From: Heligmosomoides polygyrus polygyrus
Lineage: Eukaryota > Nematoda > Chromadorea > Rhabditida > Heligmosomidae
Assembly (NCBI GenBank): GCA_947396885.1
Contig: OX377204.1
Coordinates: 89,352,728 to 89,416,727, forward strand
Length of the DNA: 64,000 bases
Direction of reading: 5' to 3'
The notes beneath the pieces are model-generated. The model was not told where the DNA came from and did no database searches. It saw only the letters and a program-made list of their open reading frames with translations. Of the stretch, positions 11,066-21,900 are shown piece after piece. The translations under genes were made by a program, and so were the position numbers. Numbering within the stretch: the stretch's first letter is position 1; the number at the start of each line of letters is the position of its first letter.

Positions 11066-12507
11066 CAAGGGAAGGTCTGAAGTGTATGTCTGAACGAGGG
11101 GAGCGAGTCATATAGGGGGAATCTTCACTCCTCAATTGGTTTGAAAATGTGTTTATTTTTGCCAAGTTGCTAAACCCAAGGAGTAGGGGGTCACAATGGG
11201 ATACGGCGCAGCACCCGTTTGGGGGTCTTGTACGCCCGCGATGTCTGTAGTCAGTGGCTCGGAGTGCAGGTGGGTAGAGGGTTGACTCGTGCGAGAGAGG
11301 TCAGAGGTTTGGCTCCTCCGCGTTGCTGCCCTTTTGCATTTCAACTGATTGGTAGAGATTTGAGGGATTCTGACTTCTATACCATTTTCAGACGTTTTCT
11401 GCGCATTTTTCCAGCTGTACGCTGTGGTATTGAACATGGGGATAAATGTTCAGCACCAGTGATACACAGGTACAAAGTGCATGAAGCACCACTGGGCACC
11501 TTACGGGTATCGTATAAAGGCCTCATAATCTTTCTTCCATGCATGGACGAAAGGCAACCTGATTTTCAAAGGAGACCATGTTGTGACGTCGAAGGTGGTT
11601 CAAATGATAATCGAGGTGTGCGGATCCCGCAAATTAAGCTAAACGGCATCGATACACTCTTGCCCTCATGTCTGCCTGTCACCTGGAAATCAGAGGTCTG
11701 CTGAAGGTTTTCCAGAATCTAACACCAACAATGTCCGTCGACGGTCGAGTGGTGATCCACCTGCTCACTCTGAAGTGTGGCCAACCTTTAGACAAGGAAT
11801 CTTCGCGGGAAGAAATCAAGCTGGTCGCACGGATGACCAGCATACTCAAGGACTTCGAAGCACGACAACTTGAAGTTGACGAAGACGAACAGCTGGAAGT
11901 GGTGGAAGAAGAAGAGGAAGATCGGGACCCGCAAGATGAACTGATGGACGTGGAGAGGCAAGCAAGCAGTGGGCATATGATAACGTTTTCGGGTGGAACT
12001 CTTGTTTCGGAGGAAAAGGTACGTCTTCAATTGGATTTCGGTTGCGTGCTCATAGCCATGGAGGAAGACACCGCGATTCTCTACACAGGCGCTTTCTACC
12101 TGTGTATCACTGGTGCTGAACATTTATCACCATATTGAATACCACAGCGTACAGCTGGAAAAATGCGCAGAAAACTTCTGAAAATGGTATAGACGTCAGA
12201 ATCCCCCAAATCTCTACCAATTAGTTGACATGCAAAAGTGCAGCAACGCAGAGGAGCCAGACCCCTGACCTCTCTCGCATGTGTTAACCTTCTACCCACC
12301 TGCGCTCCGAGCCACTGGCTGCAGAAGCATCGCGGGCGTACAAGATCCCTAAACGCGTGCTGCACCGTATCCCATTGTGACCCCCTACTCCTTGGGTTTA
12401 GCGACTTGGCAAAAAATAGACACATTTTCAAACCAACTGAGGAGTGGGGATTCCCCCTATATGACTCACTCTCCCCGTTCGGACATACGCTTCAGACCCT
12501 TCCCTTG
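11066..12507. mobile_element. Long-TIR DNA element carrying an exon-like ORF
   Basis: The left arm 11066-11470 and right arm 12099-12507 are inverted copies about 405 bp long with moderate divergence. The ends read CAAGGGAAGGTCTGAAG. The centre (11471-12098) contains an acidic ORF and no recognisable transposase. The element lies inside a mariner remnant, and the mariner frame resumes beyond it. I could not find a clean target duplication at the edges. The long arms resemble foldback or MULE-type elements. Confidence 0.8.
11716..12018 (+). CDS. Exon-like acidic ORF captured inside the long-TIR element
   Basis: A plus-strand frame of 101 codons is bordered by a good acceptor (GGTTTTCCAG ending at 11715) and a good donor (GGTACG, with GT at 12019-12020), both in phase 0. 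An internal Met is at 11731. The product is hydrophilic and has a strongly acidic central stretch of consecutive Glu and Asp (about 11,880-11,930), then MDVERQASSGHMITFSGG. No family is recognised. It may be a host exon picked up by the transposon (Pack-type) or a remnant of the element's own gene. The surrounding TIR frames are not coding. The function is unknown. Confidence 0.4.
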
Positions 12508-12660
12508 TGAGGTAGGCGCTTCGCCGAAGTGGATGAGGTCATGGCAGTGGTACACGACTTCATCAGGTTGAGGCCGACGAAATTCTACAGAGAAGTAATC
12601 TACTGAGTTCATGAGAAGCAGAAGAAACTATTACTTCGTTTAAGTCAATCATTTTTGCTG

Positions 12661-13138
12661 GAAGACAAATTTTGTTGCAAAATTTCTGGCTCAACCTAGT
12701 ATATAGGGTGACCATCAAGCTGCATAGGAGGTCACCTATTCATCTAGGTGACCTTCAGTGTTGGGCAAGGAGTTCCGTTATTTTGAGGTTCTTCATCTTT
12801 TCTGCAAAGTGACTGATGCTTATACTGATTTTCGAGACAATGATTCAACATAATTCCTATCCTAAAGCTGGAGTTATTTTCATCTTTGCGTTTCCAGTGT
12901 TATACAGTAAATCTCTGTGACACGAGGGATGGAGCTTTTGATTCTTATGTAAAACGGTAAAACCCCTCAATTTTGGGTAGATATCCTATATTTATTTGTT
13001 CATAGTGTGGTGGTCCTCGGTCAGGTAACATGGTAGCAGGTTTTTATGTTTTTAAAACTTTTTGTAAAGTTATCGAAATAATTTATCGAGCCGTTAAGTT
13101 TGAAACTCAAAGAAAGGCGGGAACATTGAAAGTGATAA
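12661..13138. other. Non-coding stretch, nothing recognised
   Basis: AT-rich sequence between the mariner remnant and the next MITE. There is no convincing open frame. Confidence 0.35.
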
Positions 13139-13459
13139 TAGTCGCGAATGTCGGCAGCACTGGGAGGTGGGGGCGCGCCGACCAATCAGGGGTCGGATTC
13201 ATCAACAATTACACCCGCGGGTATGTTGGGCATACGGTGCAAAGATAGGATAATGGATATAGATGTATGCTTCATCGTGGGTATCCCTTTATACCCACGG
13301 GTTTAATCGTTGATGAATCCGGCTGTCACATCGAATCGGCATGCCATGCAGTGAGAGCGTACACAGATGGTACTTTGGTTGCCCGGCGCTTGTCCTGTCA
13401 GTGCTCTGTTTGGCCGATGCGCTGCCACCTACCACACTGCTGCCCAAATTCGCGACATG
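13139..13459. mobile_element. MITE of the CATGTCGCGAA family, containing a nested MITE
   Basis: The outer arms read GTCGCGAATGTCGGCAGCAC at the left and, reversed, CATGTCGCGAATTTGGGCAG at the right. Inside, the left arm continues to CCAATCAG, and the right part resumes with TGTCACATCGAATCGG after an inserted GGATTCATCAAC element at 13189-13323. The uninterrupted relative at 38.67 kb (GGCAATCAGGCCACATCGAA) confirms the insertion point. It is non-coding. Confidence 0.75.
13189..13323. mobile_element. GGATTCATCAAC-family MITE nested in another MITE
   Basis: The ends GGGGTCGGATTCATCAAC and, reversed, GCCGGATTCATCAACG form the terminal inverted repeats. The element is about 135 bp and non-coding. 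It interrupts the CATGTCGCGAA element around it, so it is the younger insertion. Confidence 0.8.
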
Positions 13460-13553
13460 CTCCTTCAAAGCTCTTAAACGACCGAAGCTTTCTGTAAAAA
13501 CTATTAGGTTGATGCATGAGTTCTCGGACATTTGGGGCATGAAATATTTATTC

Positions 13554-14620
13554 TCACAACATACGAACAACAATATCAAACCCTTTGAAGTAACCACCCT
13601 TTACATCAAGTGTCCTTCGCCAACGTGCTGCTAAGTCATGGATGCCTTTTCTCCAAAACGCGGCCGGTTGTGATTCGAAAAATGTGAGCAGTGCCTCCTC
13701 GACATCCTCTCGCTTCCTAAATTGCTGGCCGTCCAAATAGCGTTGAAGGCTTGAAAACAAATGATGATCAGAAGGAGCGAGATCTGGTGAGTAAGGTGGA
13801 TGTGGAAGAACGGTCCATCCGTAGTCCGCCAACTCAGCCGCCGTCGCTCTAGCAATACGCGGTCTATGTAGTGTTGTCGTGTTGAAAAGACACCTTCACT
13901 TGCTCTCCTCGCGTGGTTTGAAAGTGGGCCCTCAACTTCCTCAGTTGGTTGACGTAAACCCCTGTCGTCACTGTTATCCCTTCGTCCAGCAGCTCCCAGT
14001 ATTCTACGCCAAGAACGCTCCACCAAATGCATAGCATCACCTTTTTCACGTGAAGGTCGGGTTTCGGAACGTCCTCTGCCTTTCCAGTTGCGTCAACCCA
14101 CTGTGCACGCCGGTGATAATTAGAGTAGAGTATCCACATCTCATCCCCGGTGACAAGGTTGTCCAGCCATCCATGGGTACGTCTGAGGGTAAGGAGAGAC
14201 AGAGCGATATCGGCTCTGCGATCCACGTCATGTTGTGTCAAATCATGAGGTACCCAGCGACCCAATTTTTGCACCTTGCCAATCGACTTCAATCCTCGAA
14301 CGACTGTTGAGTGACTAACACCAAGAGTGCTTGATAGTTCGCGAGAGGTTTGGTATGGGTCCGCTTCCACTCTACTTCGGAGGCCATCCAAATTCAGTGT
14401 CATCGGGCGCCCTTCTCGTCCATCATACTTCGGAGGCCATCCAAATCCAGTGTCATCGGGCGCCCTTCTCGTCCATCATCTTCAACGGAGAATACACCAA
14501 CCGCAAACTTCGAAAACCACTGGTACACAGTACTTCGAGCGGGAGCACTCTCGTTGTAAACATCCTTCAGGCAACGATACGATTCGTTGCATTGAGGCCA
14601 GATTGATGCAGGACTAACAT
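13554..14620 (-). pseudogene. Mariner transposase, frameshifted
   Basis: Minus strand. Downstream of the helix-turn-helix region (TSRELSSTLGVSHSTVVRGL) come GRWVPHDLT, the first catalytic Asp in VTGDEMWILY, KKVMLCIWW, the second Asp in QHDNTT near 13,865, and the third in PPYSPDLAPSDHHLFSSLQ near 13,770. The spacing fits the D,D34D class. Two lesions are seen. A 53-bp tandem duplication (14374-14426 and 14427-14479) shifts the frame in the N-terminal part. A small indel just after the HDNTT block (about 13,850-13,864) introduces a stop and separates the C-terminal frame 13832-13554. The protein cannot be made intact, although the ends could still be moved in trans. Confidence 0.9.
14374..14479. 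repeat. 53-bp tandem duplication within the mariner transposase
   Basis: The unit starting ACTTCGGAGGCCATCCAAAT occurs at 14374 and at 14427 with one difference. As 53 is not a multiple of three, it breaks the transposase frame. Confidence 0.9.
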
Positions 14621-14836
14621 GACGTGCCGAATATGCGTCTCAGTTGGGAAGACTTGCTTAGCCATAAAAGCTGACGTTAACGACGCAGAAGTAAATGTTA
14701 GGAACAGTTTTGTAGCCCTTTCCTTTCTCTATCGATCGATCATTTACGCGTTGATACACGTGAGAAATTTGGCGGGAAAATGCGCTTTCAATTCAGGAGG
14801 GATCAAATGTCCGAGAACTTAAGCACCAACTTAATA

Positions 14837-15811
14837 GTATTATTGGTGACCAGTGTTGCTAAATATGCATGATAGTCCTGATTTTTTATCAATCAGTTTC
14901 TATCACTTTCTTTGAAAACCCAACGAATTCGCTTGATAGCACACAATCACTTTTATTCTATGATTGAATCAACATGAGCACATCTACAGAGATGTCATAA
15001 GGAATTCAATTTTGCGTCGGAGAAGAAAACGAAGAGAAAACACACACACCAGAATAAAGCTGTCTGACGAAGAAATTCACGCGTGTTCTGAACGCTGACA
15101 CAGTATACAGTACATCGTTAGGTACAAAATATATAGATAAAAGTCTAGCATATATAACGAACGATGACAATCTCTCTATTGAACTAGCAAACACCATGCA
15201 AAGCAAGAATGGGGGACACATTTCGGGGAGAATCTGCGAAGACGTCACAGTGATAGAACAGAAGAAAATCTCATTCGTGTAGCTCATAGCCAGTAGCCCG
15301 CGATAGGTACTCCAGTAGAGAATGGTTACGTTGAGTTTAAAACGTCGACGTTAAAATCATTCGACGCGCAAAATATATATATCGATCGCCAGTTGAAAAG
15401 TGTGAGGTCAATAGTTTAGACTCACATCCACTACGGCGTCGAATGATCTCAACAAGACGGCTATGCTATTTATCGACGACGTATGTCCACAACAGATCAC
15501 AACATAAAATCAATAAATCAATAAAAATCGACAACGAACAAGAGAAATCACATTCTGCGTAAAGGAGTCACTGGATGGTATTCGGAGTGGTATGGTATGC
15601 ATAGTAACAGGTATGTTGCGACAACATCAATCAAACAGTCAATCAATCAATAATTGCGATCAATCTCTGATACTGCGTGGGTGACAATCGCATTGAACCG
15701 ATGAACGTGCCGAGAGAATCGATTAGTGCGCGCGCGCATAAAGATGTTGAACTGTGAATGTTTATGATCTGCTAACAACACGCGATTCGCTCAAAAGTCC
15801 TCGCGGAGAAA
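14837..15811 (-). other. Probable 3' UTR and downstream flank of the ttx-1-like gene
   Basis: Sequence downstream of the stop codon at 15812-15814 on the minus strand. It has no open frames of note. The first AATAAA on the minus strand that I noticed is at 14952-14957, which would make an 860-base 3' UTR. An earlier variant signal may be used instead. The region has many short ATCGAT and ATCAAT phrases. Extent of transcription is inferred only. Confidence 0.35.
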
Positions 15812-15918
15812 TCAACCCATCGGCTGGAATTTCCAGGTCTCCATCCCGTACGGATTAGCAGTGGCCGCCGACGACGGCTGCGTGTATTGAAAGTAGTCCA
15901 TCGGACTTTGGTAGTTCG
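15812..15918 (-). CDS. ttx-1: ttx-1-like gene, last coding exon
   Basis: Acceptor GTTTTCAG. It encodes [18 protein letters not shown] to [10 protein letters not shown] and a TGA at 15814-15812. The aromatic-rich C-terminal tail is typical of Otx proteins. The intron before it is about 2.7 kb and holds several SINEs. Confidence 0.85.
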
Positions 15919-18900
15919 CTGAAAACAGAATAATCGATAATGTCAATCAATAAGGAACTTTGCTGACTGATAGCGAAGATCATCTGCTGACTACAGTTTT
16001 CATGGCATTGACCGTAAGTAGTGGCAGTTATTTAGTTTTGGGTTGGTACGGTTCATGTAGTAGCAGCATGAAGCATAAAATCCCTTTGATAGATGCGAGG
16101 TTGCGCCACGCATTCGAGTTTCGGCACTGTTGGGAAGATCCCTTGTCAATACACAGGCTTTTGTTATGGGGCATCTCCAAAACCAACGCAGTATAAGTCT
16201 TAATTCGCTGCGGCATAAAGGAGATGTCGCTAATATGTCTCAAGAATGAGCCATGAATTCCCGCTCCACTTCGGTGGGAAAAAACTAAAAAAAGAAAATC
16301 CTAAGAATCGCCCTTGGTTCTTTTCTGCGTGGAATGCGCGACACTTTCCACCTCCATCAGATACTTTAAAGATGGGTTTAATTTGTATTTGCTCACCAGG
16401 GCGCGTGTGGCGCACTCGGAGGAGGCGCTGGCTGTCGTGTGACCCGATACCAGGTTCCTGGTTCGGATTTCCCGCCCAGGCCAACCAAGCCTTCCATCCC
16501 TCCGGGGTCGGCAAATTGGTACCAGACTTGTCTGGGAAGGATAGAGCGCTGACTTGTTCATCGGCTGGCCACCGTAAGTAAGTCATTGTATGGCCAAATA
16601 CGCATTCAAATCGCCTCCACGACATCCCGTAGAAGTAGAATGCGCTGGCGCATCCCAAAAGAGATTAAGTAACGCCGTCCTTTATCCTTGCCCTTTTACT
16701 TGCTCACCACGGTTACATACCACGGTTTCTATTGGACATCCGATGAACACACGATTTTTTACGCCTCAGCTCATGACTCCAATTCGCCATCTCCGCAGAG
16801 ATGGAACGGCCGAATCTTCATTCATTTCACTGTGTACACAAGCGCAGGTGCCTTTTCTGACTGCGCTACACACAAGGTATCCAAGGGTACATCAGGTCAG
16901 TTAGCCCTCGTTGATCAAATCAGGGCCTCACCTAACTGCATGTGGAGCAGATAGGTGAGGAACTGGGTCTTGCTTGCACCTTGAATCGACTCAATGCTTC
17001 GTTCATGACCAGATCCTCATCAGCTTCCCTTCGCTTCGCTGTTGGCGAATTGGCATCGGACGTCAACCAGGTCACCTCTCAATGAACCTCAGCATTGAGA
17101 GATGCTGATCTATCCATCTGCCGCCCGTTGCTCTTAAAATTTGGCCCCGAATTTTGAAGGGTTGCGTCGACACTAAACGGGATGACTTCTAGTAGATTTG
17201 GCCCCATTCTGCTTGGAAGAAGGCGATCTCGCTGAACCATTGGCCGGAAATCTGTCTAAAGATTTCATGTGGAGCCGAATACATAGAAGAGCAATTCGCA
17301 TCAGATTTTTCCAAGAATGATGAGACCCTGACGAGCCCGTTGAGTGTTCACAGAGCGTTTATTATTGTATGAGTAAAAAACGCATACAAATTAAAGAACT
17401 AAGGAAGTACGGTGCTGGTCAAACCCTTTTGATATGCGCCACGCACTATGCTTTGCGACTTTAAAGAGGAGGCACTTTGAATGCGTATTTGACCTATTGC
17501 TTGAAGTGGCCAGCCGATGTACAGATCAGTATTCTCTATATGTTAGATCGGAATAAATCATTTTTGGATATTCCGATTGGAATCATCCAAAAGTCCTAGG
17601 CTTGCGACATTAACGTTATCCGAATCATCCAATTATCCGAAGATTTTCGTTCGGATCCCACGTATAGTATTCTGCCCATCCTAGGCTAATCCGCTGCCAA
17701 ATCAGCAACCCAGAAAAGGAGACTTTGTTGAACTGTGCAGGAGTTTTCATCCAAGAACCTAGAATCAGGTGCAAGCGACAGACAACGCCACCAGCGCCCG
17801 CATTCAATTACTTCTACGATTCAGCGTAGAATTAGAGTGCATGACGCATCTCAAATAAGGACTTGTCCAATTTATGCTTAGCCTTTTTCCGTTATTATAA
17901 GAACTCGTGACTCTGAAAACCTTTAGGTCCGTTGGCGTACTTGAAGTCAGATTAAAAGAGATACACAGGTTGACTCGTTATGTACCTCCTCAACCGGCTA
18001 CAGAGCTGTTGGAAATATAAGAATCCTTGAATTTGGCACTTTTCCTCTGAATCTGAAGGATCGCAGTGGGCAAAACCAGTGCATAGTTGAGATAGAAGGA
18101 TTGTCTTCACCTTCTGATCATTAGAGATAGCATTCTACGCACTCTCAAGCGCAGCTTTATTGGAACGGTTTCCTCGGAGAGCGCAGTCGTAGGAGAGGCA
18201 CCCGACACCAGGTTCTTGGTTCGGATTTCCTGCTCATCCAAACAAGCCTTCCAGCCTTCCGGGTCGGTTGATTGGTACTAGACTTGTCTGCGAAGGATAC
18301 AGCGCCAACTTGTTCATCGGGTGGCCACCGCATGTCGTTGTGTGGCCAAAGTAGCTCAAATCGCTTCCACGACATCCCGTAGAAGCAGAATGCGCGGCGC
18401 ATCCCCGTTCCCTATCCTTATCCTATTTTTCTGGGAAGAAGAAAGCGCTGCTAGATTTAAAAAAAACCAAGAGTTCGAGTCCACAAACAAGCTAACCGGG
18501 CCTCGTGCACCTCCACACCTACTAACATTACTACTTATATTACAGTCGTATTTTCAATGCTGTCACAGAAAGCGCATCAGTGAAGTGCATGGCGCATCCC
18601 ATCACTGACACTCACCGTAGCTGTACTGCGCCTGCGGTCGGAACGAGGCGGCGGCGGCGTAGTTGTTGGGCGAAGCGGCGGTGCTCAGGTAGTTGTTGGA
18701 CGGTGCGGTCTTCTCGTCTGGGCACGGACTCTGCGAGTGCTCGCTGAGCGTCGACTCACCGGGCTCTTCGGACTTGATCTGGAAGCGGCGCGAAATTAAT
18801 GACCATAGAGGGGGTGGAGAAGCACTTTTGAGTGAGCGCCAAAGATATTGCTGACATTCACATCGCCGTCGGTGGTGGAGTTGGTGCCTTCCGTCGACGA

Positions 18901-21900
18901 GGAGCCGCTGCTGCCACCGGAGCTGTTCTGCTGCGATTTCTTCTGTTGACGCGCCTTTGCACGACGGTTCTTGAACCAGACCTGAAACAACGACGAATTC
19001 AGAGCTTAAAGCCACGTTCAGCAGCTACTGCCGCTCCCCGAGGTGTCTCTTTTTGCTATTCGGGGACTGTTTCCCCCGAGCTGTCGAATCGATATGATCG
19101 TCACTAAACGATTTCTGTTTGGTCGGCCAGCCTCATCGTCGTCGATGTCGACGACCGTGGCGGGGTTACGGTAGGAACGGGTTCCCCGCGCTCGACGGAA
19201 AATAGCACGCTTCAGGTGGAGGCCGTCAGAAAAGCGGGAAATGTCGAAGCGAAAAACGAAGAAGCGCTTTTGCTGAAGATGAAGAAGACCTCCTGTCTGT
19301 CGGCTCTTTTGCTGAGTACATGGGGAAGGCTTTGGTGTCAACGGAAAAAGCGACCGTACCTGCACTCGACTTTCGGGCAGCTGAATCTTCAGCGCCATGT
19401 CTTCTCGCATGAAAATGTCCGGATATCTGGTCTTCAGAAACGCGTGCTCCAGTATCTCCAGTTGACTTCTGGTGAACGTCGTACGCTCACGGCGTTGTTT
19501 CCTGTAATAGTGACTTAAGAACACTTCCCCGCTTAAAATTTATTTTTGGTTTTAACATTTCACGCACTACTAGCTTCTTCTCTCAACGTTCAAAGTTTTG
19601 TTTCTAGATGATCACACTTTAGATTTTTCCTATTCTATAACCTACTTGGTTTCCTTAATTTTTTCCTTGTTTTCCATTCTTGCTTATCCTTTTCTCCTTT
19701 CCTTTTTTTAGAAAAGGCCACCACCAGTGCTGGTTTTCCATCTTCCCTTCCTTATACACCACCTTGTTACGTTGTTAGACAGCTTGCGACCTTAACACCA
19801 CTTACTTGAGGCTTAAAGAAAATAAATCAAGCCTATTATGCATTGGTTGAATAATTTAATAAATACATAAGTGGCATTACATTAAGTTATAGTCAGAATT
19901 TTTGCACTAGACTAGACTCGAGCCTTCGAACCTCTGTTTCTTTCCAGACTGTGCTCCTCACCACTGCGCTTTCGCTTTGCAGCCGAGATGGTACGGAGTT
20001 TGGTTTAACCTTTGGAAACAAGTCAGATCTATCCTGATCGGAGGGGGCATACACTATTTTCCGCCTCTATTCCCTACCTTGAGCTTGTACGTGAGCTTCA
20101 GCTGCTGTCCCATAATGCGCGACGGCTTTCATTTAAATTCAGGGATATGGTTGTGTGGCATGGGATGACCTAGCACAGTTGGCACTTAAAGGTTACCCTC
20201 CCTCGACTAGGATAGATCCAGCAAGCCTACTGAAGGCAGCGCGGCCTACTGATCGGTCAAAGCGCTGCTGAAGTGCTAATTGATCGTGTCGTCCACCCTT
20301 CCTTTTTTCAGATGTGTTAGTGTAAAGCGCTTTAGATAAAAATTTCAAGGAAGGTGTTAGCCTTTTCTGGTTTGTTTTGATAATCTAATACAACAATAAA
20401 CAAAAGGTGTAGAGGTTGGACGTACGTACATTCCCTACTGGGAATGCGCCACAAATTCTACTTCTACAGGATTCTGCAAGGTCACACTTCGAATTTCTGT
20501 CCGCCCTAAATAATACTCAACATAAATTAGAAAAATCGTGGCATTTTTGAAATTTGCTCACAATCCTGGTACCAGTTCAGCTACTCAGAATTGGTGTAAA
20601 TCCTGGATGGCTTTGCGAGGGCCTAAACCCTGATGGCACACGCGACACGCGGAACAAGAGAACGTGTGTCTGGCTTCTTCGCGAAAGCCCTGAACAAACG
20701 ATGTGACGCCCTCTTGTCTCTCGAGCGAGTAGAATCTATTGGAGCATTTTGGCACGCGATAGGAACGACTGCGGACGCATCTATCGCCTGCCTGAGCAAC
20801 TCGATGCTCAGTTGGAAGGCAGGTGAGCAGGTGAACAGCGATTACATTCTTGTGTTTTCGGCTCTCTTTGGAGCACAAAAGCCTAGTCAATTGAGACAGT
20901 GTGGTGAACTTTTCATATTTCCCCCTTCCCGTTGGGAAACCAATATGTCAGGCGTTTGTAGGGCCTCCTACAATGGGCCGCATATTCCATTCCATTTCAG
21001 CTCGACACATCAAAAACAGCACAAGTGCATGGGGAACTTTTAAGAGTTTCCAGCCAGGCAGCAGGAATCACAGGGCTACTCCTTCTATGACCCTTGAAAT
21101 GAAGCTGTCGAGCAGGAAGGAGCAGGTAGAGAAGGGGAATTGAGAAGGGATTTCTCGTGTCCAAGATTCCAACGTTGATCTTCTAACAGAAAACTGAGGC
21201 TTCTACGTATCTTTGAGATAGCTGTAACAAGTTGGCCGACAATCGTCTCCGTTGACTTCATCCTAGTTATCCACATTACGTCCTTAAATCTAACTTCTAC
21301 TGTGGATTTCCACTTTAGCTTCGACCTCGAGCCTCTGCTTGAGTAATTATTTCATTGACATTGCTGGATTGTACTGAATTCGCCTGTCCTCTGAATAACC
21401 TCACCTGCTAAACCGCCTACAACGCATACCCACCATATTCGATGGAAATGCAATGCATTGCGCATTCCTGAACCTTACTTAGGGGTGCTCAACACCACAC
21501 AACTCCGAGAACGTGCGTCAGAAGTCAGGCTATTAACCATACTGTCTCAATACCGCGAATAACTCCGTGACGCATCTGAAGGCGTAAGCCGATTTACGAC
21601 AAACTCTTAGTCGTCGGTTTCGCGTTAATCTACATACTTACCAGAACACGAAAACGGTCGAAAGAGTATTTTTGAACTCTCCTCATTCTGTGGAGTATAC
21701 ACATCTGTACATGGTTGCCTGGGCTGGATTGAGCCATGAATTGAACTTTTTCGCCCAATCCACAGTCACCGTTGAAAGTGTTTGCCTGGTTCACACCACA
21801 TGCTTGGTTGGAAAGTAGCGTCTACAATCTACCCTTCAGTCCTAGTCTTTGTGAAATTCTGGTACGAATAAATGATTTTTCGGATCTATCCTAGTCGGAT

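Larger units (their letters stand above)
10330..12660 (+). pseudogene. Decayed mariner transposase, split by a 1.44-kb inverted-repeat element
   Basis: Plus strand. Blocks before the insertion are LTEAQVNRRASNCRELLNRF near 10,585-10,645, HRKKVVLCVWWSARELL near 10,760-10,812 and HLLRSMDHVL near 11,030-11,063. After the inserted element (11066-12507) the protein resumes as FAEVDEVMAVVHDFI and PTKFYREVI near 12,520-12,600. These are the expected final blocks of a mariner transposase. The two halves are therefore one old copy interrupted by a later insertion. Multiple stops show that it was long dead. Confidence 0.78.
13502..14836 (-). mobile_element. Mariner transposon with intact ends and TA duplication
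   Basis: The body is 13504-14834 (1,331 bp, the usual mariner length) and is flanked by TA at 13502-13503 and 14835-14836. The terminal inverted repeats are TTAGGTTGATGCATGAGTTC at the left and, reversed, TTAAGTTGGTGCTTAAGTTC at the right. Both continue into TCGGACATTTG. The encoded minus-strand transposase has its catalytic blocks but is broken by a tandem duplication and a frameshift. It lies just downstream of the ttx-1-like gene. Confidence 0.93.

Noticed and set aside
11153..11437. 95-codon minus-strand frame, repeated in inverse at 12.1-12.5 kb
   Set aside because: Both frames lie within the inverted arms of the long-TIR element. The duplication explains their similarity.
18797..18861. 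Read-through of the recognition-helix exon to [12 protein letters not shown] and a stop
   Set aside because: Ending there would lose the conserved C-terminal exons. The in-phase donor GTGAAT and acceptor CTTCCAG give a better gene, though an alternative truncated isoform is not excluded.
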